Of a stretch of DNA of 64,000 nt, positions 7,919-15,556 are shown piece by piece (position 1 is the stretch's first letter; every line of letters starts with the position of its first letter). Made by a program: the position numbers and the translations under genes. A model generated the notes under the pieces. It was not told the DNA's origin. It made no database searches and worked only from the letters and a program-made list of their open reading frames with translations. This stretch comes from Galbibacter kalidii (GTDB lineage Bacteria; Bacteroidota; Bacteroidia; Flavobacteriales; Flavobacteriaceae): positions 126,369 to 190,368 of the forward strand of contig NZ_JAPFGA010000006.1 of the NCBI RefSeq assembly GCF_026241135.1. Reading direction: 5' to 3'.

Positions 7919-10024
7919 ATGGCAGTTTTAGAAAAAATTAGAAGTCGATCGTTATTCCTGATCCTGGTTATAGGATTGGCTTTGTTTGCATTTGTTATTT
8001 CCGGGGTTTTTACCAATAATACCGGAACCGGAAAAACAACCGTAGGAGAAGTAAATGGAGAGAGCATTTCACGACAGGATTTTGCCTACAAGGTGGAGAA
8101 TGCTACAAGAAGACTAGGACCAAACGCAACCACAGTACAAGTGGTAAATCAGGTTTGGGAACAAGAAGTGAGAGGAATTGTCCTAAAGCAACAGTTTGAA
8201 GAACTGGGCATCAATATTGAAAAAGATCAAATATTGGAAGTAGTAAAAGCAAATCCTGCTTTTGCAGATGACCCTACTTTCCAAAATGAAGCCGGTGTTT
8301 TTGACGAAGGAAAATTTATAGAATTCATTGCCGACCTTAAAGCCAACAATCCGGCAGGATACCAACAATGGCAATTACAGGAAGACGTGTTGATCAACGG
8401 ATCAAAAGAACAATCGTATTTCAATTTGGTGAAAGCCGGAGTAGGCTCAACTTTAAAAGAAGGGGAATTGGCATATCACTTAGAGAATGATAAAGTGGAT
8501 ATTAAATACGTAAAAGTTCCTTACACATCGATTCCGGATAGTACCGTGACTGTTTCAAACAGTGAGATTGAGACCTATGTAAAAGACCACAAAAAAGAAT
8601 TTACCCAAGATGCATCAAGAGATATCCGTTATGTATATTTTGAAGAAAAAGCTTCTGATGAGGATATCGAAAAAATAGAAAATGATTTGGCAGCCTTGTT
8701 GAATAGCAGTGTTGTGTATAATGAAGCAACTCAGAAAAATGACACCGTAGCGGGATTCAAGGCAACAAATGACCTTCAGGATTTTGTAAACAGAAATTCT
8801 GATATTAAATACGATACGACATACGTTACCAAAGCAGCCCTTCCGGCAGCTTATGCCGACACATTATACAACATGGCAGTAGGAGAAGTTTTTGGACCGT
8901 TCAAGGACGGAGACTATTACAAACTGAGCCGTATGGTAGACAAAAAGCAAGGAGGCTCTGTAAAAGCGAGCCATATTTTGATCTCTTACGATGGTTCAGG
9001 AGCGCAACCAAAAGAATCCAGAACAAAAGAAGAGGCAGCGGCAAAAGCTAAAGATATCCTGAGTCAAGTAAAAGCAAATCCGGATGATTTTACTGCTTTG
9101 GCATTAGAGCATTCGGAAGATCCCGGTTCTGCTACAAGAGGAGGAACCTATGACAATATTCCGGAAGGACAAATGGTTCCAGAATTCAACGATTATATCT
9201 TCGGAAATCCTGTAGGATCCATCGGTTTGGTTGAAACAGATTTTGGTTTCCATATCATCAAAGTTGACGATAAATACGACGTTGTTCAATTGGCGACTAT
9301 CGCAAGAGAAATCGAGCCTTCAGAAAAAACAATAAGCGATTTGTTTACTGAGACCACTAAGTTCCACATGGCAGCTTCAGAAGGTGATTTTGGTGAAGTG
9401 GCTAAAAGTTCAGATTACAGTGTTCGCCCTGTGAACAAAATCAAAGCTTTTGATGAAAACATTCCCGGAATAGGAAATCAGCGTAGCATTGTACAATGGG
9501 CATATAATACCGATACAGATGTTGGAGACGTAAAGCGTTTCAACACAACGAACGGTTATGCTATTGCGCAGTTGACTGCAAAAAGAAAAGAAGGTTTGGC
9601 TACAGCCAAAGACGCAGCGGCGAAAGTGCTTCCTATTTTGAGAAAGCAGAAGAAAGCCGCCATGATCAAAGAAAATAACACCGGGAAATCATTTAATGAA
9701 CTGGCAGAGAGCAACAGTGCAAAGATTTTTACGGCTACCGGACTTACCATGAAAACCCCGACAATTACAGGAGCAGGTAGAGAGCCTAAGGTTGTAGGTG
9801 TGGCTATGGGATTGAGCAAAGATGAAAGTTCAGACTTGATCGAAGGTGAAGATGGTGTGTATATGGTGACGGTAACCAAAAAAGACATAGCACCATCGCT
9901 TGATAATTACAGCACTTATGCCAATACTCAAAAAACATTGAACAGAAACAGAGCAGGCTTTGCGGCTTATAACGCATTAAAAGATGCTGCTGAAATCGAA
10001 GACGAAAGAGCAGACATCTATTAA
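7919..10024 (+). CDS. PpiD/SurA-like membrane-anchored peptidylprolyl isomerase
   Basis: 701 residues. One N-terminal transmembrane segment (about 11-31) anchors a periplasmic protein. A SurA_N-type chaperone region follows (about 40-250), then a parvulin (PpiC) rotamase domain at about 345-450 with VKASHILISY and GGTYDNIPEGQMVPEF and ending DFGFHIIKVDD, then a long C-terminal chaperone-like region containing a degenerate second module. This is the PpiD arrangement: a foldase that assists outer-membrane and secreted proteins leaving the Sec channel. Monocistronic, with its own promoter and a terminator at 10078-10108. Confidence 0.9.
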   Translation: MAVLEKIRSRSLFLILVIGLALFAFVISGVFTNNTGTGKTTVGEVNGESISRQDFAYKVENATRRLGPNATTVQVVNQVWEQEVRGIVLKQQFEELGINIEKDQILEVVKANPAFADDPTFQNEAGVFDEGKFIEFIADLKANNPAGYQQWQLQEDVLINGSKEQSYFNLVKAGVGSTLKEGELAYHLENDKVDIKYVKVPYTSIPDSTVTVSNSEIETYVKDHKKEFTQDASRDIRYVYFEEKASDEDIEKIENDLAALLNSSVVYNEATQKNDTVAGFKATNDLQDFVNRNSDIKYDTTYVTKAALPAAYADTLYNMAVGEVFGPFKDGDYYKLSRMVDKKQGGSVKASHILISYDGSGAQPKESRTKEEAAAKAKDILSQVKANPDDFTALALEHSEDPGSATRGGTYDNIPEGQMVPEFNDYIFGNPVGSIGLVETDFGFHIIKVDDKYDVVQLATIAREIEPSEKTISDLFTETTKFHMAASEGDFGEVAKSSDYSVRPVNKIKAFDENIPGIGNQRSIVQWAYNTDTDVGDVKRFNTTNGYAIAQLTAKRKEGLATAKDAAAKVLPILRKQKKAAMIKENNTGKSFNELAESNSAKIFTATGLTMKTPTITGAGREPKVVGVAMGLSKDESSDLIEGEDGVYMVTVTKKDIAPSLDNYSTYANTQKTLNRNRAGFAAYNALKDAAEIEDERADIY

Positions 10025-10077
10025 AATATTAAAATAACAACGTATCAATTCAAGCTAACTCAAATAATTAACGTTGG

Positions 10078-10108
10078 AAAAGCTCCTCAGTAATGAGGGG
10101 CTTTTTTT
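10078..10108 (+). terminator. intrinsic terminator of the PpiD-like gene
   Basis: AGCTCCTC pairs with GAGGGGCT (one G-U pair) around a six-base loop, with A residues before and seven T residues after. It lies about 55 bp beyond the stop codon. Confidence 0.85.
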
Positions 10109-10144
10109 GACATAGGATTGTAGGAGATATGACGTAGGATAGCA

Positions 10145-10270
10145 TGAGTTCGATTTAAAAAAATGTAAACCATTAAGGAGTTAAGGGGATTAAGGTATTT
10201 CATTAAGCAACTTAATGTCTTAAAGATTCTTTAAACCTTTTCAGATATTTAATTTTAATAATCGAACTCA
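10145..10270. repeat. AT-rich element with TGAGTTCGATT inverted termini
   Basis: TGAGTTCGATT at 10145-10155 is repeated inverted as AATCGAACTCA at 10260-10270, bounding about 126 bp. The interior is rich in TTAAGG/CTTAA words (ATTAAGGAGTTAAGGGGATT and relatives). No reading frame. It looks like a small non-autonomous repeat; only one copy is seen here. Confidence 0.45.
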
Positions 10271-10307
10271 GGATAGAGAAGGAGTATGATGGATTGCTCC
10301 CTTTGTC

Positions 10308-10492
10308 TAAAGCTAAACTCCGAAGGATGAAAATAATACCAACCTCGTATTTTAAACTCCGCTAGGAGCGCAATCCTAATAGAGAATAACGTAATGCCAT
10401 ATTTTTTAAGCCCCGTTAGGGGCGCAATATTAATAGATGTGATAATGCCAATCCCATATTTTAAGCTCCGCTAGGAGCGCAATATTCATAGC
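10308..10492. repeat. array of short palindromic units (REP-like)
   Basis: Three clear units each contain a palindrome preceded by TATTTTnnAA and followed by GCAATnnTnATAG: CTCCGCTAGGAG (10357-10368), GCCCCGTTAGGGGC (10410-10423) and GCTCCGCTAGGAGC (10465-10478), spaced 54-55 bp. A degenerate fourth unit, AACTCCGAAGGATG, lies near 10315. The arms change together (TCC/GGA versus CCC/GGG), keeping the pairing. Not a CRISPR: repeats are short, self-complementary and few. Confidence 0.7.
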
Positions 10493-10501
10493 GTTGTTTT
10501 T

Positions 10502-11419
10502 TTATAATATCATTTCGTGATAGGAAAGAATGGTATTGTATCCTTTTCCCATAAAATAGGAATGGATATAAGCACGTTCTCCTGTAGCGAGGATAAAATC
10601 ACCACCCCAAGCCCCAAGACTCTTAATACTACCGTTAAAATCGCTGAAATGAAGGTCTTTTACCTTTGGGAGTCCGATGATCGAAGCAATGATATCCTCA
10701 TGCTGATTGATAAGCTTTTCAAAATCGGATAAGGATTTCGTTTTCAACATAGCTTCGGTGATCCCGGAAATGTTTTTTATAGCCTGTTCTTTTTTACGTG
10801 TGTTAGTATGATCCCGATATCGGGCAATCCCCTCACGGCTGTTTTGCTTTTTGTTGAGGTGAACAAAAAAAAGTGAGTTTGAAAAACCAGATTTAAAATC
10901 AACCGGAGTTACTGTGGGGTGATTTTTATGAAGCTGATAGGTAAGAGCGCCATTGCTTTGTGCGCAGGCGATATCATATCCACTTCCTGAAAAACTGTCG
11001 AAAAGCAATTGAAAAGCATCCACTTCTGCCCATGAGGCTATGTTGTTGATCAGGGTTGAAGACGAGCCCAAACCCCAATCCTGAGGGAAGTCCAATGTTG
11101 TGGTCACTTCGATTCCCGCTGTGTTTGAAAGAAACTCCGGATTCAGTTTTTTTGCTGCTGAAAGAATGTTTGCCAAAGTTTTGGCGGTTTTTTCATCTGT
11201 ACTATTGGAAATATGAAGGCTATTGATGTCAATTTCAGCTTCAAACCAGATTTTTCCTTGGTGGCTAATCCCCGTCCATCGAATGTATTTTCCTTTTGTT
11301 GCCAAAATGCGGAGCGATTGCCCGAATTTAGTCGGCAATGCCAGACTCAAAGCACCATCGAGCACCACATATTCTCCACTTATCAAAAGTTTGCCGTTAC
11401 TGTGGTAGTGCTTTGTCAT
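10502..11419 (-). CDS. GHMP kinase, GYDIA type (mevalonate-pathway kinase candidate)
   Basis: 305 residues. The GHMP ATP-binding motif WGLGSSSTLINN lies at about residue 115 and the diagnostic GYDIACAQ at about 143, after which this family is named. GHMP kinases phosphorylate mevalonate, phosphomevalonate, homoserine or galactose. The start ATG overlaps the HMG-CoA reductase stop by 4 bp (11416-11419), so it is very likely a mevalonate or phosphomevalonate kinase working in the same isoprenoid pathway. Which of the two steps is not decidable from sequence alone. Confidence 0.85.
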   Translation of the reverse strand: MTKHYHSNGKLLISGEYVVLDGALSLALPTKFGQSLRILATKGKYIRWTGISHQGKIWFEAEIDINSLHISNSTDEKTAKTLANILSAAKKLNPEFLSNTAGIEVTTTLDFPQDWGLGSSSTLINNIASWAEVDAFQLLFDSFSGSGYDIACAQSNGALTYQLHKNHPTVTPVDFKSGFSNSLFFVHLNKKQNSREGIARYRDHTNTRKKEQAIKNISGITEAMLKTKSLSDFEKLINQHEDIIASIIGLPKVKDLHFSDFNGSIKSLGAWGGDFILATGERAYIHSYFMGKGYNTILSYHEMIL

Positions 11420-12738
11420 TTTTGGGTTCTTAGCTTGTTGAATTCCTCGATCACACTGCTGTGTGTCACGGTTTTGTTTTTGAAAATGTTGATAATGTGC
11501 TTTTTCTCATCATTCGTAGCCCCCAATTGGTTGAGGATATTGACCAGATGCATTTTCATATGCCCTTTTTGAATGCCGTCGGTGATTAGGGAGCGCACCG
11601 CAGCAAAATTTTGCGCCAAACCGGCTACGGCGGTAATCTCCATCAGGTTTTTTGCTGATGGATTCCCCAGCATTTCCAATGAAAGTTTAACCAAGGGGTG
11701 CAAGCGTGTTAATCCGCCTACAGTTCCGAGAGCCAAAGGAATTTCAATCCAAAACCTAAAAGTATCACCTTCTATGGCGGCATGAGTCAGACTTCGGTAT
11801 TGTCCGCTTTTGGACGCATAGGCATGTGCTCCAGCTTCAATAGCCCTAAAATCGTTTCCGGTAGCCAAAACCACAGCGTCAATTCCGTTCATGATCCCTT
11901 TGTTGTGGGTTACTGCCCTGAAAGGTTCGGCATTAGCAATGGCTACTGCGCGAACAAATTTTTCGGCAAACTCCATCGGACTGATATCCTTATCCCCGTT
12001 CAATTCGTCGACCTTACAGCTTACTTCAGCACGTACGAGGCAATTCGGCACATAATTGGAAAGGATGCTCATCACGATCTGAATGTCTTTCTCTTCAGCA
12101 GAAAAAACAGTGTTCTTTTGAGCTTCTTCTTTAAAGGTTTCAGCAATTTTTTCAAGACAGGTGTTGATAAAATTGGCGCCCATGGCATCCAAAGTTTCAA
12201 AAGTACAGTGCAACTGAAAGTAATCCTCCAACTCAGCCGTTTTGTCTTTCAGCTCAATATTTTTGATACCACCCCCGCGGTTCCGCATGTTTTGGGTAAT
12301 GCTTGCTGTGGCTTTGTCTATTGTTGACTTTACATTTTTGAAGAAATCACGTAGTTTTTCCTTGTCGCCTTTGTAGATAAAATGAATTTGTCCGACTTTT
12401 TCTGTGCTCAACACTTCCGCCTTGAACCCGCCGCGTTCCGACCAGTATTTAGCGGCTTTTCCGGCAGCGGCTACCACCGAACTTTCCTCAATCGCCATGG
12501 GGATGGTATATGACTTTCCGTTGATTGAAAAATTAGGAGCAATGCCCAGGGGCAAATAGAAGTTTGAAATGGTATTTTCTATGAATTCGTCGTGGAGGAG
12601 TTGCAGTTTCTCGTCTGCATTCCAGTATTTTTTCAATATTTCAACACCTTCCTTTTTGTTGGAAAAATGATTTTCCGCCAGCCATGCTATTTTTTCAGAT
12701 TTCGAAAGCTTTGAAAATCCGTTAACAGGTTTCTTCAT
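11416..12738 (-). CDS. mvaA: hydroxymethylglutaryl-CoA reductase, class II (degradative-type)
   Basis: 440 residues, the size of class II HMG-CoA reductases. The catalytic glutamate region IPMAIEESSVVAAAGKAAKYW is at about 79-99, the lysine region HNKGIMNGIDAVVLATGNDFRA at about 277-298, and EAGAHAYASKSG follows. The enzyme interconverts HMG-CoA and mevalonate. Although the class was first known from mevalonate degradation, the neighbouring GHMP kinase argues for biosynthesis of isoprenoids here. A good -10-type box TATCTTTG lies 27 bp upstream; the expected upstream promoter half falls within a repeat element (12778-12940). Confidence 0.93.
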   Translation of the reverse strand: MKKPVNGFSKLSKSEKIAWLAENHFSNKKEGVEILKKYWNADEKLQLLHDEFIENTISNFYLPLGIAPNFSINGKSYTIPMAIEESSVVAAAGKAAKYWSERGGFKAEVLSTEKVGQIHFIYKGDKEKLRDFFKNVKSTIDKATASITQNMRNRGGGIKNIELKDKTAELEDYFQLHCTFETLDAMGANFINTCLEKIAETFKEEAQKNTVFSAEEKDIQIVMSILSNYVPNCLVRAEVSCKVDELNGDKDISPMEFAEKFVRAVAIANAEPFRAVTHNKGIMNGIDAVVLATGNDFRAIEAGAHAYASKSGQYRSLTHAAIEGDTFRFWIEIPLALGTVGGLTRLHPLVKLSLEMLGNPSAKNLMEITAVAGLAQNFAAVRSLITDGIQKGHMKMHLVNILNQLGATNDEKKHIINIFKNKTVTHSSVIEEFNKLRTQK

Positions 12739-12764
12739 TATTTTAGTTCTCCGATTTTAAAAAG

Positions 12765-12772
12765 CAAAGATA
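12765..12772 (-). promoter_or_regulatory. TATCTTTG box of the mvaA-GHMP kinase operon
   Basis: On the minus strand TATCTTTG matches TAnnTTTG exactly, 26 bp before the mvaA ATG. The position 19 bp upstream reads TCAG, not TTTG, and lies within the repeat element that ends at 12778. The element therefore forms the spacer and upstream half of this promoter. Confidence 0.6.
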
Positions 12773-12777
12773 ACGTA

Positions 12778-12940
12778 AGAGTATGTTTAAACTGATTTCA
12801 ATTGGCTAAAAAAATGCCCTTTTTGCCCCATATTTGTCTTTTTATCCCCTCGTAGCTATGGCTATGAGGCTCAAAAAAGTCTTCATATAGAACAAAAATC
12901 ATCATTTTTCGCTTCAATCAAACCAGTTTAAACATACTCT
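12778..12940. repeat. MITE-like inverted-repeat element, copy B (about 163 bp)
   Basis: AGAGTATGTTTAAACTGATT at the left is matched, inverted, by AGAGTATGTTTAAACTGGTT at the right, 19 of 20 identical. The interior repeats copy A: TTTCAATTGGCTAAAAA, then a T-run-flanked hairpin CCTCGTAGC-tat-GGCTATGAGG, then GCTCAAAAAAG, ATCATTTTTCGCTTCAATCAAA. The termini of A and B differ from each other but are complementary within each copy. Confidence 0.75.
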
Positions 12941-13078
12941 AAGGGCGGCACTTCAATCTTCGAATTTTAAAACTCCCTATTATGCTTGTATCAGGGTTTA
13001 CTTTGCCAAAATATGTCCTGACTACCTTTCCTTGGGAGAGGTAAGAACTACCATTTTAGGCAGTTCTGGGTAAGGTAA

Positions 13079-13102
13079 AATAAAAGCCCTTAAAAGGGTT
13101 CA
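13079..13102 (-). terminator. weak terminator-like hairpin after the GNAT gene
   Basis: CCCTT-AA-AAGGG at 13087-13098 forms a short stem; on the minus strand it is followed by CTTTTATTTTA. It lies about 50 bp beyond the GNAT stop codon. Short stem, so only moderate support. A second small inverted repeat, AGAACTACC/GGCAGTTCT, lies at 13044-13067. The rest of 12941-13078 shows nothing else recognisable. Confidence 0.4.
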
Positions 13103-13148
13103 TATGTGTCTTATGATTTTAAAACGAGTGCTTGTGCAATGGTTGCTG

Positions 13149-13628
13149 TTATGTGCTTGCTTCTTGTCCACTTTTAGGGTTGACTTTTTCAAGAAAAACA
13201 AATTCAATTTTTTCATTGATTCGTTGTCTTTGGAATTCAGTATATCCAAGTTTATTATAAAGGAATAAATTTTTGTCACTTTTGTGTCCGGTAAACAACT
13301 CAAATCGTTTTACGAAATCAAACTTGGATTCAATCGCTTGCATTAGTTTTGCCCCCAATCCCTGATTTCTAAAATTTTTATTCACAACTAACCTTCCAAT
13401 TTTACAGGTGTCCTGATCCACATGACCTCGAACAGAACCAATAATCCGATTTTCAGTCTCTATTTTTAAGAATGTCTCTTTTTCAAAATCCCTCTCAATT
13501 GATTCTAATGTTTGGGTTAGTGGCGGAATTTCAAAGTCATTATATATCTCAGCTTCATCCAGATAACAGCTTTTCTGTAATTCCAAGATTTCTGAGAGGT
13601 CTTTTTTTCGGGCTAAAACTATTTCCAT
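13149..13628 (-). CDS. GNAT family N-acetyltransferase
   Basis: 159 residues with the GNAT fold: an N-terminal beta-strand (MEIVLARKKDLSEILELQKS), the central IGSVRGHV strand, and the acetyl-CoA pyrophosphate loop NKNFRNQGLGAKLM at about residues 103-116, which fits R-x-x-G-x-G. Substrate unknown. First (most downstream) of five minus-strand accessory genes between mvaA and the DPP IV gene. After its stop the sequence carries GCACATAACAGC, a short block also seen in variants in the other spacers of this block. Confidence 0.85.
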   Translation of the reverse strand: MEIVLARKKDLSEILELQKSCYLDEAEIYNDFEIPPLTQTLESIERDFEKETFLKIETENRIIGSVRGHVDQDTCKIGRLVVNKNFRNQGLGAKLMQAIESKFDFVKRFELFTGHKSDKNLFLYNKLGYTEFQRQRINEKIEFVFLEKVNPKSGQEAST

Positions 13629-13635
13629 TGTAGTT

Positions 13636-13800
13636 GTTTTTTTGCAGCTTGCACATAAAGGCCTGCGGCTATGAGCTGTGGCGTGGTTCTCGCAACTAAT
13701 TTAGCAAAAATGAACCGTGCCATAGGAAAATCCGCAGGATTTTCCGAGTGGGCAGGTCGCAAGCCATTGCTTATGAGCCGCTGTAAGGTACAGTTTTTAT
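13636..13800. repeat. long imperfect inverted repeat between accessory genes (cassette-junction-like)
   Basis: The spacer between the GNAT and SnoaL-like genes has a nested symmetry. In the centre GGAAAATCC-gca-GGATTTTCC (13725-13745) is a perfect 9-bp hairpin. Outside it GCGGCTATGAGC (left) resembles the reverse complement of the right-hand GCTTATGAGCCGC, with GGTTCTCGCAAC against GGTCGCAAGCC in between. On the minus strand the block starts TACAGCGGCTCATAAGC and includes GCGACC, features shared with the spacer at 15385-15545. Confidence 0.5.
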
Positions 13801-13804
13801 TCCA

Positions 13805-14272
13805 TTACCAATATTCAAAAATTCGAGATATTTTTCCGTTTTCAAATTCGAAAAGTGTCATTTGTGGTTCTCCATCTATGATTTCGCCATCTTTTCTTTC
13901 AACAAAGCTTTTTTGAACAACCACAGCGTTTAGTCCGATAATTTTGTTAATTATTTTTATATCCACGACTCTGCCGTTATAGCGTCCATTTTTTTGATTC
14001 CTGACAGATCCGTTATACAAATCCTCCCTTGTATAAGTCCCTCCATATTTTGGATGAACATATTCAAAGTCATCTGTAAAAAGCTCAAAGACTCTATCAA
14101 TATCTTCGATTGTTGAGTTTGCTTGAAACATTTTAAAGTTCAAATCATAATATTTCTTAACAACAGTATTTAATGAATCCTTATGGGCTTTGGTGGCATC
14201 TTGTGCGATAACGTGGTTAATTGCAAAAAGAAGTGAAAAAATAGAAATTGAAATTTTCAAATGTGTTTTCAT
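13805..14272 (-). CDS. secreted SnoaL/NTF2-like protein (DUF4440 type)
   Basis: 155 residues with a signal peptide (hydrophobic 8-20, cleavage near VIAQ-D). The mature part has an NTF2-like cone fold pattern: helix VVKKYYDLNFKMF, then FELFTDDFEYVHPKYGGTYTREDL, strands VVDIKIINKIIGLNAVVVQKSF and the end MTLFEFENGKISRIFEYW. Such domains serve as small enzymes or ligand-binding folds; no catalytic set can be assigned here. Likely exported to the periplasm. Member of the accessory block. Confidence 0.75.
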   Translation of the reverse strand: MKTHLKISISIFSLLFAINHVIAQDATKAHKDSLNTVVKKYYDLNFKMFQANSTIEDIDRVFELFTDDFEYVHPKYGGTYTREDLYNGSVRNQKNGRYNGRVVDIKIINKIIGLNAVVVQKSFVERKDGEIIDGEPQMTLFEFENGKISRIFEYW

Positions 14273-14339
14273 ATCAGATTTTGTTGTTTTAAGTTGTGCG
14301 TTCGTTTTTCATTTTCAACAATTGAGTTTATAAAGTCAT

Positions 14340-14463
14340 TTAAGTGCAGCTCTTTCCATTTTAGAAACTACCGAATTTAGGTTCTCAATTGCTTTTTCTT
14401 TTATCGTTTCAATTCCGACATTTAGTTGCTCAAATTTTTCCTTTGTGAAATAGCTTATTGAGC
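14340..14463 (-). pseudogene. possible gene remnant (C-terminal frame without a start)
   Basis: Between the SnoaL-like gene and the small membrane peptide, the minus strand holds an open frame ending in TGA near 14340 that reads SISYFTKEKFEQLN, then GIETIKEKAIENLNSVVSK and MERAALK. It looks like a charged amphipathic C-terminus of a real protein, but an in-frame stop lies just upstream and the only ATG is seven codons from the end. It may be the tail of a gene cut by recombination. The remainder of 14273-14454 shows no other feature. Confidence 0.3.
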
Positions 14464-14640
14464 AGTCTTAAAATTTCCGAAAACCATAGAGGTAAGTAAT
14501 AATCCGATTCCAATTCCCATAAATGAGCCTTTTGCTAAATCAGTTAATTCTATAAATTGCGATAATATTTGAGAAGTCGCAATTACAAACATTCCAACAG
14601 ATATAAGAATTAATGTTTTTCTTTTCGTTATTTTTTTCAT
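14455..14640 (-). CDS. small two-helix membrane protein, unknown
   Basis: 61 residues: a basic start (MKKITKRK), a hydrophobic helix at about 9-28, a short loop (IELTDLAKGS) and a second helix at about 40-53 (MGIGIGLLLTSMVFG). Probably an inner-membrane hairpin. Lies about 45 bp downstream of the DUF4304 gene on the same strand, so may be co-transcribed. No family recognised. Confidence 0.55.
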   Translation of the reverse strand: MKKITKRKTLILISVGMFVIATSQILSQFIELTDLAKGSFMGIGIGLLLTSMVFGNFKTAQ

Positions 14641-14684
14641 TTTATTGTGATTTTTATAATTAGTATTCCGATTTTAATAATTTG

Positions 14685-15377
14685 TTATAAGCTTTTCTCT
14701 ATTAGTTCGTTAAACTCATTAATTAAACCTGAACCTTTCTTTCCATCAACTTGAGTTAACCCGTATTCAGCTAATGGTTTTACTTTTTCAGGGTTGCCGA
14801 AGTGGTCGTGCATTCTGGCAAGAAATAATGCCGTTCTTATTTTTGTCATTGGGATATGCTTCCATACTTTCTTTTCTTCTATATCACTAGGGCTAATATT
14901 GAAAAAATTCTCTCTCCAGTCATTGTACGAATTAAAATAATCTTGTCCTCTTGTCTCAAATAGCCTAATTATATTTTTGAATACTTTGCTTTCTTCCAGT
15001 TCGGATTTAGGAAAATTCCACCAATAATCTGATTCACTTTCTGGCGTTAACCGAGTTCTAAATTCAAGATCCCAAGTTTTAAGTTTCTTGGGTTCTTTAT
15101 TTTTATTCAGTTTTATGAAATCGAAATAAATTCCAATCTCAATACAAAATTTTCCACCTGCACTCGATGGTTGTATTGTCAGAACTTTTGTAATAGGTTT
15201 ACCAACCTTTACGAAGTTGAAACCAGACCCTTTCCATCCGTTCGCTCTTAAATAAGGGGCTAATTTTATTGTCACAATTTTCTTAAAATCTGATGAATTC
15301 ATTCTGCTCGGATATGAATTTTCTTGAGCTTTTGACGCTACACTTGATTTTCCGAAAAGCTTTTTCAATATGCTCAT
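14685..15377 (-). CDS. DUF4304 domain-containing protein
   Basis: 230 residues. After a short variable N-terminus, the segment from about residue 28 (SSDFKKIVTIKLAPYLRANGWKGSG, then FNFVKVG and VLTIQPSSAGGKFCIEIGIYF) matches the pattern of DUF4304 as I know it: a helix, then a GF/GW turn, then strands with an IQ-x-S motif and an F-x-I/V-x-x-G strand. Function of the domain is unknown. No signal peptide, so cytoplasmic. Such genes are typical of variable chromosomal regions. Confidence 0.65.
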   Translation of the reverse strand: MSILKKLFGKSSVASKAQENSYPSRMNSSDFKKIVTIKLAPYLRANGWKGSGFNFVKVGKPITKVLTIQPSSAGGKFCIEIGIYFDFIKLNKNKEPKKLKTWDLEFRTRLTPESESDYWWNFPKSELEESKVFKNIIRLFETRGQDYFNSYNDWRENFFNISPSDIEEKKVWKHIPMTKIRTALFLARMHDHFGNPEKVKPLAEYGLTQVDGKKGSGLINEFNELIEKSL

Positions 15378-15384
15378 ATAATAT

Positions 15385-15545
15385 CTATCTTCGTTAGCCT
15401 AATTGCTCATAACGCTTCTCAAATATGACATCGGCGAGGATTTTGGAACACGTTTTTATCCAACCGAAACAAAAAGCTGAAACGAAGACGGAATGCTGGT
15501 CGCGAAACGAATCGCCCCGCTGTACTATATTTGATGTTACCACTC
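15385..15545. repeat. second cassette-junction-like spacer
   Basis: The spacer between the DUF4304 gene and the HExxH gene reads, on the minus strand, TACAGCGGGGCGATTCG, then a short stem with GCGACC, a middle section, and AAGCGTTATGAGCAATTAGG just before the next gene. The TACAGCGG...GCGACC start and the TTATG(A)GC-type end recur at 13636-13800, although the middle is unrelated. Confidence 0.45.
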
Positions 15546-15556
15546 ATAATTCTTAA

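Noticed and set aside
10308-10492. CRISPR array
   Set aside because: Only three short self-complementary units, with conserved flanks instead of unique spacers, and no cas genes nearby.
12739-13148. Extra gene between mvaA and the GNAT gene
   Set aside because: Frames here are short, lack a credible start or overlap the repeat element and the GNAT gene on the same strand.
13636-13800. Transposable element with TIRs in the GNAT/SnoaL spacer
   Set aside because: The symmetry is nested and imperfect without sharp ends or a target duplication; cassette-junction-like spacer is the better description.
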